Part shown: positions 26,519 through 39,276 of the stretch, piece after piece
Numbering within the stretch: position 1 is the stretch's first letter
Layout of the letters: the number at the start of each line of letters is the position of its first letter
Assembly: GCA_025463415.1 (NCBI GenBank)
Contig: JAOBWO010000102.1
Span: 1-42,177, forward strand
Direction: 5' to 3'
Length of the DNA stretch: 42,177 nt
Source: Acidimicrobiales bacterium
Lineage (GTDB): Bacteria > Actinomycetota > Acidimicrobiia > Acidimicrobiales > Ilumatobacteraceae
The notes under the pieces: generated by a model
What the model saw: only the letters and a program-made list of their open reading frames with translations
Told to the model about the DNA's origin: nothing
Databases searched by the model: none
Made by a program: the position numbers and the translations under genes

Positions 26519-27387
26519 GTCCCAACCAGAGCCGGCATCCGAAGCCGGCGAGCCGTCACCCGAAGCCGCCCTCGGCGTCATCGTCCTCCGAGCCGGGCGC
26601 GCCCAAGGGCGGCACCAGCGGCGGACGCGGGATGGGCACGAGCACCCGCCAGACCGCATCCCCCGCTGCCGCCGCGCCGCGGTCTTCGGCGCCGCAGCGC
26701 ATCACCGGAGGCGCGCTCGCCGCGAACGAGCTCACCAAGGACTACGGCGATCGCCCGGCGCTCGCGCCACTCACGCTCGGCGTGCCGGTCGGTCAGCGGG
26801 TCGCCGTCGTCGGCCACAACGGCAGCGGCAAGACGACCTTCATCCGCATGGCCGCCGGCTTGCTCGACCCGAGCGGCGGCACGGTGCACGTGATGGGCCA
26901 CGCGTCCGGCACGCCCGAGGCACGCGCGGCGCTGGCCTACCTCTCCGACACGCCGACGTTCTACGACGACCTGTCGCTGTGGGAGCACCTCGAGTACGTC
27001 GCCCGGCTCCACGGCGTCGACGAATGGGATCAGGTCGCAGCCGATCTGCTCGGCCACCTCGGTCTGTACGAACGCGCCGACGACCTGCCGAACACGTTCA
27101 GCCGCGGTCTGCGCCAGAAGGCCGCGATCGCGCTCGCGTTCGTGCGTCCGTTCGAGGTGCTGCTCGTCGACGAGCCCTTCGTCGGCCTCGACGCCACCGG
27201 CAAGACCGCCCTCCTCGAACTGCTCGACCAAGCCGACGAGGACGGCGCCACGCTGATCGTCGCGACGCACGAGTTGGGGTACGTGGAGAAGGTCAGCCGA
27301 TTGATCGCGCTGCGCGACGGCGAGCTCGTCCACGACGGCCCGGCGACCGGTGCCGACGTCGCGGAATTGGTCACTCCAGCAGGGTGA
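26515..27387 (+). CDS. ABC exporter ATP-binding protein
   Basis: 290 residues. An unusual 60-residue head rich in Ser, Pro, Gly and Lys is predicted disordered. The ABC domain follows with Walker A GHNGSGKTT (100-108), a Q-loop-like LSDTPTFYDDLSLWEHL, a signature degenerate from LSGGQ (FSRGLRQKAAIALA) and Walker B VLLVDEPFVGLD, then H-loop ATHEL. It belongs to the CcmA/DrrA-like group of export ATPases. The GTG at 26515 overlaps the permease stop and has GAGGAG upstream. The ATPase and permease form one exporter of unknown substrate. Confidence 0.9.
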   Translation: MSPNQSRHPKPASRHPKPPSASSSSEPGAPKGGTSGGRGMGTSTRQTASPAAAAPRSSAPQRITGGALAANELTKDYGDRPALAPLTLGVPVGQRVAVVGHNGSGKTTFIRMAAGLLDPSGGTVHVMGHASGTPEARAALAYLSDTPTFYDDLSLWEHLEYVARLHGVDEWDQVAADLLGHLGLYERADDLPNTFSRGLRQKAAIALAFVRPFEVLLVDEPFVGLDATGKTALLELLDQADEDGATLIVATHELGYVEKVSRLIALRDGELVHDGPATGADVAELVTPAG

Positions 27388-27463
27388 ACTCTGCCTGCTC
27401 TTGGCCGATCTTCAAGGGATTCTCTTTTTTCTCACACGGCTGCGCCCGACTCTTCGGCGTGAC

Positions 27464-27469
27464 TACGAT
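27464..27469 (+). promoter_or_regulatory. -10 box of the DUF2510 gene (leaderless)
   Basis: TACGAT lies 6 nt before ATG 27476, with no ribosome site. It probably starts the transcript that continues into the MBL-Rieske and kinase genes. Confidence 0.55.
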
Positions 27470-27475
27470 CGCACC

Positions 27476-28051
27476 ATGAACGAGTTCGTCACCGTCAGCT
27501 CATCGTCCTACGATCCCGCCAGCCTGGCCACCAAGCTCACCGAGAAGGCGGGCGAGGGCTGGACTGTCGTGGCGATCGTGCCCACGGGTGGCGACGTGAC
27601 GGCGTTCTTGAGCCGTGAGGCCACCGGCGCCTCCTCGTCCGCGATGGCCGAGACCGACCACGCCGAGCCTGCGATGGAGGCCACTGCCGCCGAGCCGGAG
27701 CCCGCGTTCACGCCGATGATGCCGGTGATGACGCCGGAGCCGGTCGCCACACCGGAGCCCGCTGCCGCCGAGCCTGCCGGCTGGGCCGTTGCCCCCGATC
27801 CCGCACCCGTGTCGTCCGCCCCCGCCACCGTCATCCAGACCTCGGGCAACGCGGACTACGGCCAAAGCGCACAGCCCACAGCACAGGCAGCCGCCTACCA
27901 GCCGGCTCCCGCCGCCGCTGCTCCCGCCGTGCCCGCCGGTTGGTATGCCGACCCCGCCGGTCGGTACGACCTCCGCTACTGGGACGGCGGCACCTGGACC
28001 GAGCACGTGTCGCGCGCCGGCCAGCAGTTCACCGACGCCCCGGTCGCCTGA
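27476..28051 (+). CDS. DUF2510-domain protein with disordered linker
   Basis: 191 residues. The N-terminal 50 residues (NEFVTVSSSSYDPASLATKL, EGWTVVAIVPTGG) form a small alpha/beta unit that recalls domains seen before DUF2510 in actinobacteria. A Pro/Ala/Glu-rich linker spans about 55-150. The C-terminal DUF2510 motif is WYADPAGRYDLRYWDGGTWTEHV, a small Trp-rich module of about 30 residues common in actinobacterial membrane-associated proteins. No membrane helix is present. The start ATG 27476 is fixed by a TACGAT box 6 nt upstream. The next gene begins 14 nt after its stop, so it is probably co-transcribed. Confidence 0.82.
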   Translation: MNEFVTVSSSSYDPASLATKLTEKAGEGWTVVAIVPTGGDVTAFLSREATGASSSAMAETDHAEPAMEATAAEPEPAFTPMMPVMTPEPVATPEPAAAEPAGWAVAPDPAPVSSAPATVIQTSGNADYGQSAQPTAQAAAYQPAPAAAAPAVPAGWYADPAGRYDLRYWDGGTWTEHVSRAGQQFTDAPVA

Positions 28052-28065
28052 GCCCTGCGAGCACC

Positions 28066-29619
28066 ATGCGGGCCACGTCACTGGGCCACGCGGGCATCCT
28101 GATCGAAACCGAACACGGGTCTGTCGTCTGCGACCCGTGGTTCACCCCGACCTATCTCGCCAGCTGGTTCGTCTTCCCGCGCAACGACCAGCTCGACGCT
28201 GACCTGTTGCGCCGGGTCGAGTCCGCCGACTACCTCTACGTCTCGCACCTGCACAGCGATCACCTCGACGAGGTCTGGCTCACCGAGCACCTGCGGCGAG
28301 GCATCGCGGTACTCGTGCCGGGCTACCCGACCCGCGAGCTGGAGCGTCGGCTGCGTGGCCTCGGCTTCACCAACTTCATCCGCACCATCGACGCCGAGGA
28401 GATGGACCTCGGTGGCATGACTGTCGCGATCCACGTCGAGACCTCGATCACCGACGGTCCGGGCGGCGATTCCGCGCTGGTGATCAGCGATGGCACGGCG
28501 CGCCTCGTCAACCAGAACGACTGCCGCACGTCGGACCTCGGCGCGCTCCGCGGCCACGGCCCCGTCGACCTGCACTGGCTGCAGTACAGCGGTGCCATCT
28601 GGTACCCGATGGTCTACGAAGAGACGGCGGAGCGGATGCGCGAACTCGTCGACGCGAAGGTCGACAGCCAGTTCACCCGGGCAATGAAGTACGTCGAGGC
28701 ACTCGATGCTGCGGCGGTCGTGCCCAGCGCGGGGCCGCCGTGCTTCCTCGATCCGGACCTGTTCCACCTCAACATGATCACCGGCGACGAGCTGACGATC
28801 TTCCCCGACCAGCCGTCGTTCCTCGCCCGCCTGGCCGCCCTCGACCGGGTCGGGATCCTCGCGATCCCGGGCACCACGATCGACGTCGCGTCCGGTGCCA
28901 TCGTCACGACGCACCCGCTGCCTGCCGCCGACGTCGATTCGATCTTCACCGACAAGGGTGCCTACCTCCGCCGCTACCAAGCCGACTGGCTGCAGTGGAT
29001 CGCCGACCAACGCGCCACCTGGCACGCTGCAACCCCTGACCTCTTCCAGGTGATCAAGGCCTGGTGGGAGCCGCTGCTGGCGATGGCTCCGACCCTGCGC
29101 CAGGCCGTCGGCGCGAACTGCCTGCTGCGCATCGACGACCTCGAACTGGTCATCGACTTCCCCGAAGGCATCGTGCGCCTCGCCGCGCCGGACGCGATCG
29201 ACACCGAGCCGCATGCGTTCCGGTTCGACATCGCCCGCCCCCTCGTCGAGACCGTGGTGGCCGAACGTGCGGTGGACTGGAGCAACTCGCTGTTCCTGTC
29301 CTGCCGCTTCCGCGCGTGGCGAGCGGGTTCGTTCAACGAATACATCTACAACTTCTTCAAGAGCCTCTCCGTCGAGCGCATGCGCCGAGCCGAGAGCGAG
29401 GCGCGCCGCAAGCTCGATCCGCCCGACGCGCACGAGGAGATCCAGCTCGGCGACTACGTGATGGAGCGCGCCTGCCCGCACCGTCAGGCCGACCTGTCGG
29501 TGTTCGGAGAGATCGACGGTGACGTGCTGGTCTGCACGCTGCACGGGTGGCGCTTCGACCTCGAGACCGGTCGCTGCCTGACCGCCGACGACCGCAAGCT
29601 GCGTGTCCGCCGCGCCTGA
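28066..29619 (+). CDS. Metallo-beta-lactamase-fold protein fused to a C-terminal Rieske domain
   Basis: 517 residues with two joined domains. The N-terminal UlaG-like metallo-hydrolase domain has HAGILIE (8-14), DPWF (23-26) and the metal site SHLHSDHLD (H61, H63, D65, H66). A middle region (about 250-450) is helical. The C-terminal Rieske domain binds 2Fe-2S through C470, H472 (ACPHRQADL) and C490, H493 (CTLHGWRFD). Animal CMP-N-acetylneuraminate hydroxylase combines the same folds, with the Rieske part at the N-terminus, so this is a reordered relative in architecture, not a proven orthologue. It probably oxidises a substrate using electrons from a ferredoxin partner. The kinase gene overlaps its end by 17 nt. 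The start ATG 28066 has only a weak ribosome site. Confidence 0.85.
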   Translation: MRATSLGHAGILIETEHGSVVCDPWFTPTYLASWFVFPRNDQLDADLLRRVESADYLYVSHLHSDHLDEVWLTEHLRRGIAVLVPGYPTRELERRLRGLGFTNFIRTIDAEEMDLGGMTVAIHVETSITDGPGGDSALVISDGTARLVNQNDCRTSDLGALRGHGPVDLHWLQYSGAIWYPMVYEETAERMRELVDAKVDSQFTRAMKYVEALDAAAVVPSAGPPCFLDPDLFHLNMITGDELTIFPDQPSFLARLAALDRVGILAIPGTTIDVASGAIVTTHPLPAADVDSIFTDKGAYLRRYQADWLQWIADQRATWHAATPDLFQVIKAWWEPLLAMAPTLRQAVGANCLLRIDDLELVIDFPEGIVRLAAPDAIDTEPHAFRFDIARPLVETVVAERAVDWSNSLFLSCRFRAWRAGSFNEYIYNFFKSLSVERMRRAESEARRKLDPPDAHEEIQLGDYVMERACPHRQADLSVFGEIDGDVLVCTLHGWRFDLETGRCLTADDRKLRVRRA

Positions 29620-30544
29620 CCTCGCCACGGTGCTCGACCGCTTCGACCTCGGTGACGACGCGACACTTGCGGATGTTCCGGATCGGGGCCAGCGTGGCCT
29701 CGTCTGGAAGCTGACGTCCTCGCGCGGCGCCTTCGCCGTGAAGTCGATGTTCGAGACCTGGGCGGAGGCCGACGTCGCCGAGCCTGCTGCGTACCAGCAG
29801 CTCGTGCACGCCACAGGTGTGGCCCTGCCGGGGATCGTCCGCACCGTCGATGGGCGGGTGCTCGCCGAGATCGACGGTCGCACCGTTCGCGTCTACGACT
29901 GGGTCGACATCCAGGCACCGGATCCGCTGCTCGACACGGCTGCGGTGGGTGCCGTCGTCGCCGCGATCCACCGGGTGCGCACGGTGGCGAACACCGCCGT
30001 GCACCCGTGGTATCGGGAGCCGGTCGGCGCTGGGCGATGGACGGAACTGCGCGACGCGGCGGTGCGCGAGCACGCGCCGTTCGCGGAGGATCTCGCCGCC
30101 ATGGTCGAGGGCATGATCGCGCTCGAGTCGCTGCTCGAACCCCCGGCCGACATCCAGACGTGCCACTGCGACCTGTGGGCCGACAACGTGCGCTCGACGT
30201 CGGGCGGCGGGGTGTGCGTGATCGACTGGGAGGACGCCGGGCCCGCAGACCCCAGCCAGGAGCTGTGCCTCGTGCTGTACGAGTTCGGAGGCGACGCACC
30301 ACGGTCCCGGGCCCTCTACGACGCCTACCGGGATGCCGGCGGGACGGCGCGGGTCGAACGCCCCGGCCACTTCTCGATGCTGATCGCCCAGCTCGGTCAC
30401 ATCAACGAGAGGGCGATCTCAGGCTGGTTGCGCGAGGGAGCCACCACCGAACAACGCGCCCACGATGCCGATCTGTTCGGTGAGTTCGTCAGCCGCCCGC
30501 TGACCCTCGCTCTCATCGAGGAGATCCTCGACGCGATCGCGTGA
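29603..30544 (+). CDS. APH/choline-kinase-like phosphotransferase
   Basis: 313-residue small-molecule kinase of the aminoglycoside/choline/homoserine kinase fold. Visible motifs are a lysine in the nucleotide lobe (AVKSM, K47), the catalytic loop HCDLWADN (H188, D190, N195) and the metal-binding IDWEDAG (207-213). The usual loop is HGDxxxxN; here the second residue is Cys. The GTG start lies 17 nt inside the MBL-Rieske gene, which strongly suggests joint translation and a shared pathway. It might phosphorylate a metabolite made or used by the oxygenase-like partner. Antibiotic resistance is less likely given this context, but cannot be excluded from sequence. Confidence 0.88.
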   Translation: MSAAPDLATVLDRFDLGDDATLADVPDRGQRGLVWKLTSSRGAFAVKSMFETWAEADVAEPAAYQQLVHATGVALPGIVRTVDGRVLAEIDGRTVRVYDWVDIQAPDPLLDTAAVGAVVAAIHRVRTVANTAVHPWYREPVGAGRWTELRDAAVREHAPFAEDLAAMVEGMIALESLLEPPADIQTCHCDLWADNVRSTSGGGVCVIDWEDAGPADPSQELCLVLYEFGGDAPRSRALYDAYRDAGGTARVERPGHFSMLIAQLGHINERAISGWLREGATTEQRAHDADLFGEFVSRPLTLALIEEILDAIA

Positions 30545-30574
30545 CTGTGACGATGCACCTCCGCCGAGCGTCTC

Positions 30575-30580
30575 TACGCT
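30575..30580 (+). promoter_or_regulatory. -10 box of the AlkB-like gene (leaderless)
   Basis: TACGCT lies 6 nt before ATG 30587. It separates this gene's transcript from the preceding kinase gene. Confidence 0.55.
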
Positions 30581-30586
30581 TGGGTG

Positions 30587-31285
30587 ATGACTGAACCGCT
30601 CGACCTCGCGATCGATCGACGCGCAGGTGTGCGACGGATCGCGTTGGACGCCGGCTCGTGGGTCGACGTCGTCGAGGGCTTCGTCCGCGATGCGGCGGTG
30701 ACGTTCTGCGAGATCAACGAGTCGACGGCGTGGATGCAGGCCGAGGTCCTGCGGTACGACGAGTACGTGCCGGAGAAGCGGCTCGGCGCGGGGCTGAGCA
30801 GCGATTCCCGGCCACTGTTCCGGCAGACAGAGATGCACCTGCAGTCGGCGTACCGGGCAGCGGTCACCGGCGTCGGTGCACTGCTGTACCGCACCGGCGA
30901 GGACTTCCAGGGTCTGCACAGCGATCGGCAGATGCGCTGGCTCGACGACACCCTCGTCGCGATCATGGTGCTCGGCCAACGTCGACCCTTCGTGTTCCGC
31001 CAACGGAAGCCGATGTCCGAGGTCGTCGAACGCGTCCCGGCCGGCACCGAGCCGGGCGACATCGTGCTGACCCCCGGCGAGGGTGATCTGCTCGTGATGG
31101 GCGGCGCCGCGCAACGCGATTGGCTCCACGGCGTGCCGCGGGCCGAGACCACCAACCCACGCATCTCACTCACCTGGCGATGGTCGAGCCGCCGCGGCCG
31201 CCCCGACACGAACCCGGGCTACTTCGACGGACGCCAGTTCAGCGATCGCCCGCAACGCCCCGGCACCCGCACCCGCCGCCCCTGA
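30587..31285 (+). CDS. AlkB-like Fe(II)/2-oxoglutarate dioxygenase
   Basis: 232 residues with the AlkB fold. Iron ligands are H111 and D113 (LHSDRQM) and H181 (WLHGVPRA); 2-oxoglutarate would be held by R192 and R198 (NPRISLTWRW), as in AlkB. The preceding FQGLHSD and DTLVAIMVLGQRRPFVFR strands fit. AlkB removes alkyl groups from DNA and RNA bases, but the nucleic-acid-binding lid is not obvious here, so the substrate may differ. The Pro/Arg-rich C-terminus is an extension. It converges with the SCO6745-family gene, only 7 nt apart. The start is ATG 30587 (a GTG codon precedes it) on the basis of the -10 box. Confidence 0.88.
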   Translation: MTEPLDLAIDRRAGVRRIALDAGSWVDVVEGFVRDAAVTFCEINESTAWMQAEVLRYDEYVPEKRLGAGLSSDSRPLFRQTEMHLQSAYRAAVTGVGALLYRTGEDFQGLHSDRQMRWLDDTLVAIMVLGQRRPFVFRQRKPMSEVVERVPAGTEPGDIVLTPGEGDLLVMGGAAQRDWLHGVPRAETTNPRISLTWRWSSRRGRPDTNPGYFDGRQFSDRPQRPGTRTRRP

Positions 31286-31292
31286 GCCGTCC

Positions 31293-36125
<4,833 letters not shown>

Positions 36126-36264
36126 GTGGGTGATCGAGTCTTCTGTCTGTCGAGGAGAGGCTGTCATCAGCCCTGTGGTCGAGATGTTCCGCACCGAGAC
36201 CTTACCCCCGGGCCCCTTCCCGCAAACGGTCACCCAGGGCGCTCCCCGACAACAGTTGGGTAAC

Positions 36265-36286
36265 TTTTCGTCACCATTTTCGTCAC
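36265..36286 (-). repeat. Ten-base direct repeat upstream of the lipoprotein transpeptidase
   Basis: TTTTCGTCAC occurs twice with a 12-bp period (plus 36265-36274 and 36277-36286; minus strand reads GTGACGAAAA twice). Just beyond lies the palindrome GATCATGATC. These could be regulator sites 140-170 bp upstream of the gene. Confidence 0.4.
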
Positions 36287-36357
36287 GATCCTGATCATGA
36301 TCTTGCTCATGTGATCCGGCCGTTCCGCAGCCGTGCTGGGACCTCGCCGCGCGGCCC

Positions 36358-36948
36358 TCAACCGATGTACGTGGGCAGCTCGCACCAGATCGTCAGGGCG
36401 TACTTGACGCCATCGACGAGCTGGTTGGTCTGGTGCGGATGGGTCACCAGCGAGGGCCAGGCCAGCAGCGTGCCGACCTCGAGCGAGGTGTTGTCGAAGG
36501 CCTGCAACGGGAACTCCAGCTCACCGCCGGTGTAGCCGTCGTTGAGCTTGATCGACGCGGAGACCTGGGCGACGTCGTGGTGGATGCGGAGGCTCTCCTG
36601 CTCACCGAGGGCATACCGGATCACGAACACGTCGCGCAGGCCGTGGTAGTCGATGTACGGCCATGCATCCTGCAGCTGTGGCCAGAGGCGCATGCCGATG
36701 TCGGCCTGGACCTGCTCGAACAGCCGCGGACTGATCATCGCCAGCGACACCTCGTGGCCGGGCACGGGATCGTCCGGCTGCGGCTCGAAGGCGCCGATCG
36801 CCTCCGCTGCCCGGATGATCGCCGCGCAGAACTCCGGTTTCCAGAACGACGTCGCGTACAGGTCGGCGCCGACGGCCCGGATCGGTTCGGAGTCGTCGGC
36901 GGCATCGATGTAGCCGAGCACGCGTTGCAGGTCGTCGAGGTCGCTCAC
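36358..36948 (-). CDS. Fe(II)/2-oxoglutarate oxygenase, prolyl-hydroxylase type
   Basis: 196 residues with the double-stranded beta-helix core. Iron ligands are H123 and D125 (RIHHDVAQ, HxD) and H172 (HPHQTNQLVDG), with K182 (VDGVKYALTIW) at the 2-oxoglutarate site, where Arg or Lys is common. It resembles prolyl-4-hydroxylase-like enzymes. The GTG start overlaps the gluQ stop (GTGA), so the two are made together. No signal peptide; cytoplasmic. Substrate unknown; because gluQ modifies tRNA(Asp), RNA or the translation machinery is one speculative target. Confidence 0.87.
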   Translation of the reverse strand: MSDLDDLQRVLGYIDAADDSEPIRAVGADLYATSFWKPEFCAAIIRAAEAIGAFEPQPDDPVPGHEVSLAMISPRLFEQVQADIGMRLWPQLQDAWPYIDYHGLRDVFVIRYALGEQESLRIHHDVAQVSASIKLNDGYTGGELEFPLQAFDNTSLEVGTLLAWPSLVTHPHQTNQLVDGVKYALTIWCELPTYIG

Positions 36949-37874
36949 GGATCCGATCGTTGCAGGTCGAGCGGGATCACCCACGGCTCCCGCGGCACCA
37001 TCCGCACGTCGAACCCACCGTTCTCCGCGTGAAAATGCGCGCTCTGGGGGGCTGTCGTTTGCTGCGAACCGAGGGTGGCGTCGAGGAGGCGGCGGACGGC
37101 GGTGGGGTCGATGCCCCGCGCCGCCACGTCGGTGAGGGTGACCGCACCATGGCGCTTGGCCAGCCGCGCACCGTCGGCGCCGACCACGAGCGGCACGTGC
37201 ACGTACCTCGGCGTCGGCAGCCCGAGCAGGCGCTGGAGCAGCACCTGTCGCGGGGTCGTTGCGAGGAGGTCGTCGCCGCGCACCACCTCGGTGACACCTT
37301 GCGCGGCATCGTCCACCACGACCGCGAGGTTGTACGCCGGGACTCCGTCGTTGCGGCGCAGCACGACGTCGTCGACGACCGCGCCCACCGGGCCGACGAG
37401 CTCGTCGACCACCTCGACGGTGACCCCGCCGGCGCGCAGGCGGATCGCCGGCCGGCGGCCCTCGCCCACCATCGCCGCGCGCTGCGCAGCCGTCAGCTCG
37501 CGGCAGGTGCCCGGATAGGCGAGGTGGCCCTCGTGCGGCGCGCGGATGGCATCGCGGATCTCGCGGCGGGTGCAGAAGCACTCGTACGTGCTGCCGCGCT
37601 CGGTCAGCTCGGCGATCGCGGCGTCGTAGCGATCGAACCGCTCGCTCTGACGAACGACGTCACCGTCCCAGTTCAACCCGATCGCCGCCAGTGCCTCGAG
37701 CTGGTGCCGCTCGTGCTCGGCCGACGACGTCATCCGGTCGAGGTCCTCCATCCGCACGATGAACCGACCGTCCTGTGACCGTGCCGACAGCCACGCGATC
37801 AGCGCCGTACGGAGGTTGCCGAGGTGCAGATCACCGGTCGGCGACGGAGCGAATCGACCGACGACGCTGCCCAC
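36945..37874 (-). CDS. gluQ: Glutamyl-Q tRNA(Asp) synthetase
   Basis: 309-residue shortened glutamyl-tRNA synthetase lacking the anticodon-binding half. It attaches glutamate to queuosine at position 34 of tRNA(Asp). Class I motifs: GRFAPSPTGDLHLGNL (6-21) with the HIGH-like HLGN, the zinc-site cysteines in YECFCTRREI and further Cys in GTCRELT, and KMSKS replaced by RLAKRHG. Full GluRS would be 470 or more residues, so GluQ is preferred. The GTG start lies 6 nt after a CAGAAT box, probably leaderless. It overlaps the oxygenase gene at its end. Activity would require queuosine in this organism. Confidence 0.9.
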   Translation of the reverse strand: MGSVVGRFAPSPTGDLHLGNLRTALIAWLSARSQDGRFIVRMEDLDRMTSSAEHERHQLEALAAIGLNWDGDVVRQSERFDRYDAAIAELTERGSTYECFCTRREIRDAIRAPHEGHLAYPGTCRELTAAQRAAMVGEGRRPAIRLRAGGVTVEVVDELVGPVGAVVDDVVLRRNDGVPAYNLAVVVDDAAQGVTEVVRGDDLLATTPRQVLLQRLLGLPTPRYVHVPLVVGADGARLAKRHGAVTLTDVAARGIDPTAVRRLLDATLGSQQTTAPQSAHFHAENGGFDVRMVPREPWVIPLDLQRSDP

Positions 37875-37880
37875 CCGATC

Positions 37881-37886
37881 ATTCTG
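37881..37886 (-). promoter_or_regulatory. -10 box of gluQ (leaderless)
   Basis: CAGAAT on the minus strand, 6 nt before GTG 37874. It faces away from the zinc-ribbon gene's box at 37895, so two promoters share 34 bp. Confidence 0.4.
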
Positions 37887-37894
37887 CCGCCGAA

Positions 37895-37900
37895 TAGGCT
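37895..37900 (+). promoter_or_regulatory. -10 box of the zinc-ribbon gene (leaderless)
   Basis: TAGGCT lies 8 nt before ATG 37909. GCGGAG directly abuts the ATG and is too close to act as a ribosome site. Confidence 0.45.
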
Positions 37901-37908
37901 GCGCGGAG

Positions 37909-39276
37909 ATGAACTGCCCTACGTGTAGTGCGACCCTCGAGACCGGTCAGAAGTTCTGCATCCAGTGCGGCGCGAACGTCGCAGCGCTGACGCTGCCGGC
38001 ACCGCCGGCTGGTCCCGTCCCGGCCGCGCCTCCCACCGAGGCGATTCCCTCGGTGGCGCCACGGGTGGCCTCGCCGCCCACGGTGAGCATCGCGCCCATC
38101 GCCGATCCGGTCGCGGCCGCCGCTCCACCCACGGTTCCCGCCGCCATCGCACCGTTGCCGCCGTTGCCGTCCTCGGTGTTCGACCGACTGCCCGCTGCCG
38201 CACCGGCTCCGGCTGCGCCCTTCGACGGAGCGGCGACGTGGACCGGGGGCTGGGATGCTCAGCCGAGCGAGGCCGAGACGCTGACCGGCGTGCAGCCGCG
38301 CATCCAAGCCGCTGACCTGCGGACTGACGGCACCGCCGCCACCGCGTTCACCATCGTTCCGGCCACCGACGTCCTGGCCATCCCGGGCCGCGGATCAACG
38401 CTGCTCGCCGCCGTTGCGGCGATCGCGGGCATCGCCGTCGTCATCGGGTCGCTGTTCCCCATGCTGACGATCGAGACGGATGCGCCGATCCCCGACGTCG
38501 GCGACTACAAGATCAACGACTTCGCAGCGCTCGGCACCGACGTGCTGGTCGGTTTCGTGGTCGCGGCGTTGTGCCTCATCGGCGGTGGACTCTTGGCAAC
38601 TCGCGGCAAGCGCCTCGGCGCAGGCCTCGCCGCAGGTGCCGGACTGGCGATCGTTCCGGTTGCAATCCTGTTGTGGGGCACGGTCGACCTCGTCTCCAAG
38701 CAGGGCGAGACCAACGCGTTCCTCGCCGCCGGCGCAGGCGCGGGCGGCACCTTCTATCGAGCGCGCCAGGACGTCGGCCTGTTCGTCGTCCTCGGCGCCG
38801 CAGTGGTCGGTCTGTTCGCGTTGAGCGTCTCCTTGGTGCAGTCCGGCAACGACGGCCGCCCGCGTCTCAACGTCGCGCTCGGCGTGATCGGAGCGTTGGC
38901 CAGCCTGGCCGCCTCAGCCGGTCAGATGATCCCGGCCAACGGCGCTGCGTTCAGCGACAACTTCCACACCGGCTTCTCCAACACTGCCATCGTCGCAGGA
39001 CGCCTCGCCCTCATCGCGATCGTCGCGCTGGCCGGTTGCCTCGGCTTCCTCCGCAGCAACCGCTGGGGCGTCGGCCTCGCACTCGGTGGTGCCTCGATCT
39101 GGATCTGGCAGTGGCTGTCCTCGCTCGCCACGCTCGGCGACCGACCCGCGGCGCCGGGTTTCTTGTCGTTCGCGACCAACGGCAAGCCGAACGTCGTCAC
39201 CACCATCGGCGTGCTCGTGATGCTCCTCACGGCCATCGTGGCCGTGGCGACGGCCCCCAAGCCACGCGCCGCCTGA
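37909..39276 (+). CDS. Zinc-ribbon membrane protein
   Basis: 455 residues. A zinc ribbon at the N-terminus has C3, C6 and C17, C20 (CPTC, CIQCG). A long Pro/Ala-rich linker (about 25-110, PAPPAGPVPAAPP and similar) leads to five or six membrane helices from about residue 165 to 450. Similar ribbon-linker-membrane proteins are common in actinobacteria, function unknown. The start at 37909 is chosen because the zinc ribbon begins at residue 3. It has its own promoter box and is monocistronic, followed by the long non-coding gap. Confidence 0.82.
   Translation: MNCPTCSATLETGQKFCIQCGANVAALTLPAPPAGPVPAAPPTEAIPSVAPRVASPPTVSIAPIADPVAAAAPPTVPAAIAPLPPLPSSVFDRLPAAAPAPAAPFDGAATWTGGWDAQPSEAETLTGVQPRIQAADLRTDGTAATAFTIVPATDVLAIPGRGSTLLAAVAAIAGIAVVIGSLFPMLTIETDAPIPDVGDYKINDFAALGTDVLVGFVVAALCLIGGGLLATRGKRLGAGLAAGAGLAIVPVAILLWGTVDLVSKQGETNAFLAAGAGAGGTFYRARQDVGLFVVLGAAVVGLFALSVSLVQSGNDGRPRLNVALGVIGALASLAASAGQMIPANGAAFSDNFHTGFSNTAIVAGRLALIAIVALAGCLGFLRSNRWGVGLALGGASIWIWQWLSSLATLGDRPAAPGFLSFATNGKPNVVTTIGVLVMLLTAIVAVATAPKPRAA

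Noticed and set aside
27378-27430. Rho-independent terminator after the exporter ATPase (AGCAGG/CCTGCT stem and T-run near 27424-27431)
   Set aside because: The stem is only 6 bp and the T-run is about 25 nt beyond it, so they do not form a standard terminator.
29603-30544. APH-type kinase as an aminoglycoside resistance gene
   Set aside because: The fold is shared by many metabolic kinases, and the 17-nt overlap with the MBL-Rieske gene fits a metabolic role better.
36126-36300. c-di-AMP (ydaO-type) riboswitch before the lipoprotein transpeptidase
   Set aside because: The location is plausible for a wall enzyme, but I could not place the conserved loops; kept only as a structured-leader finding.
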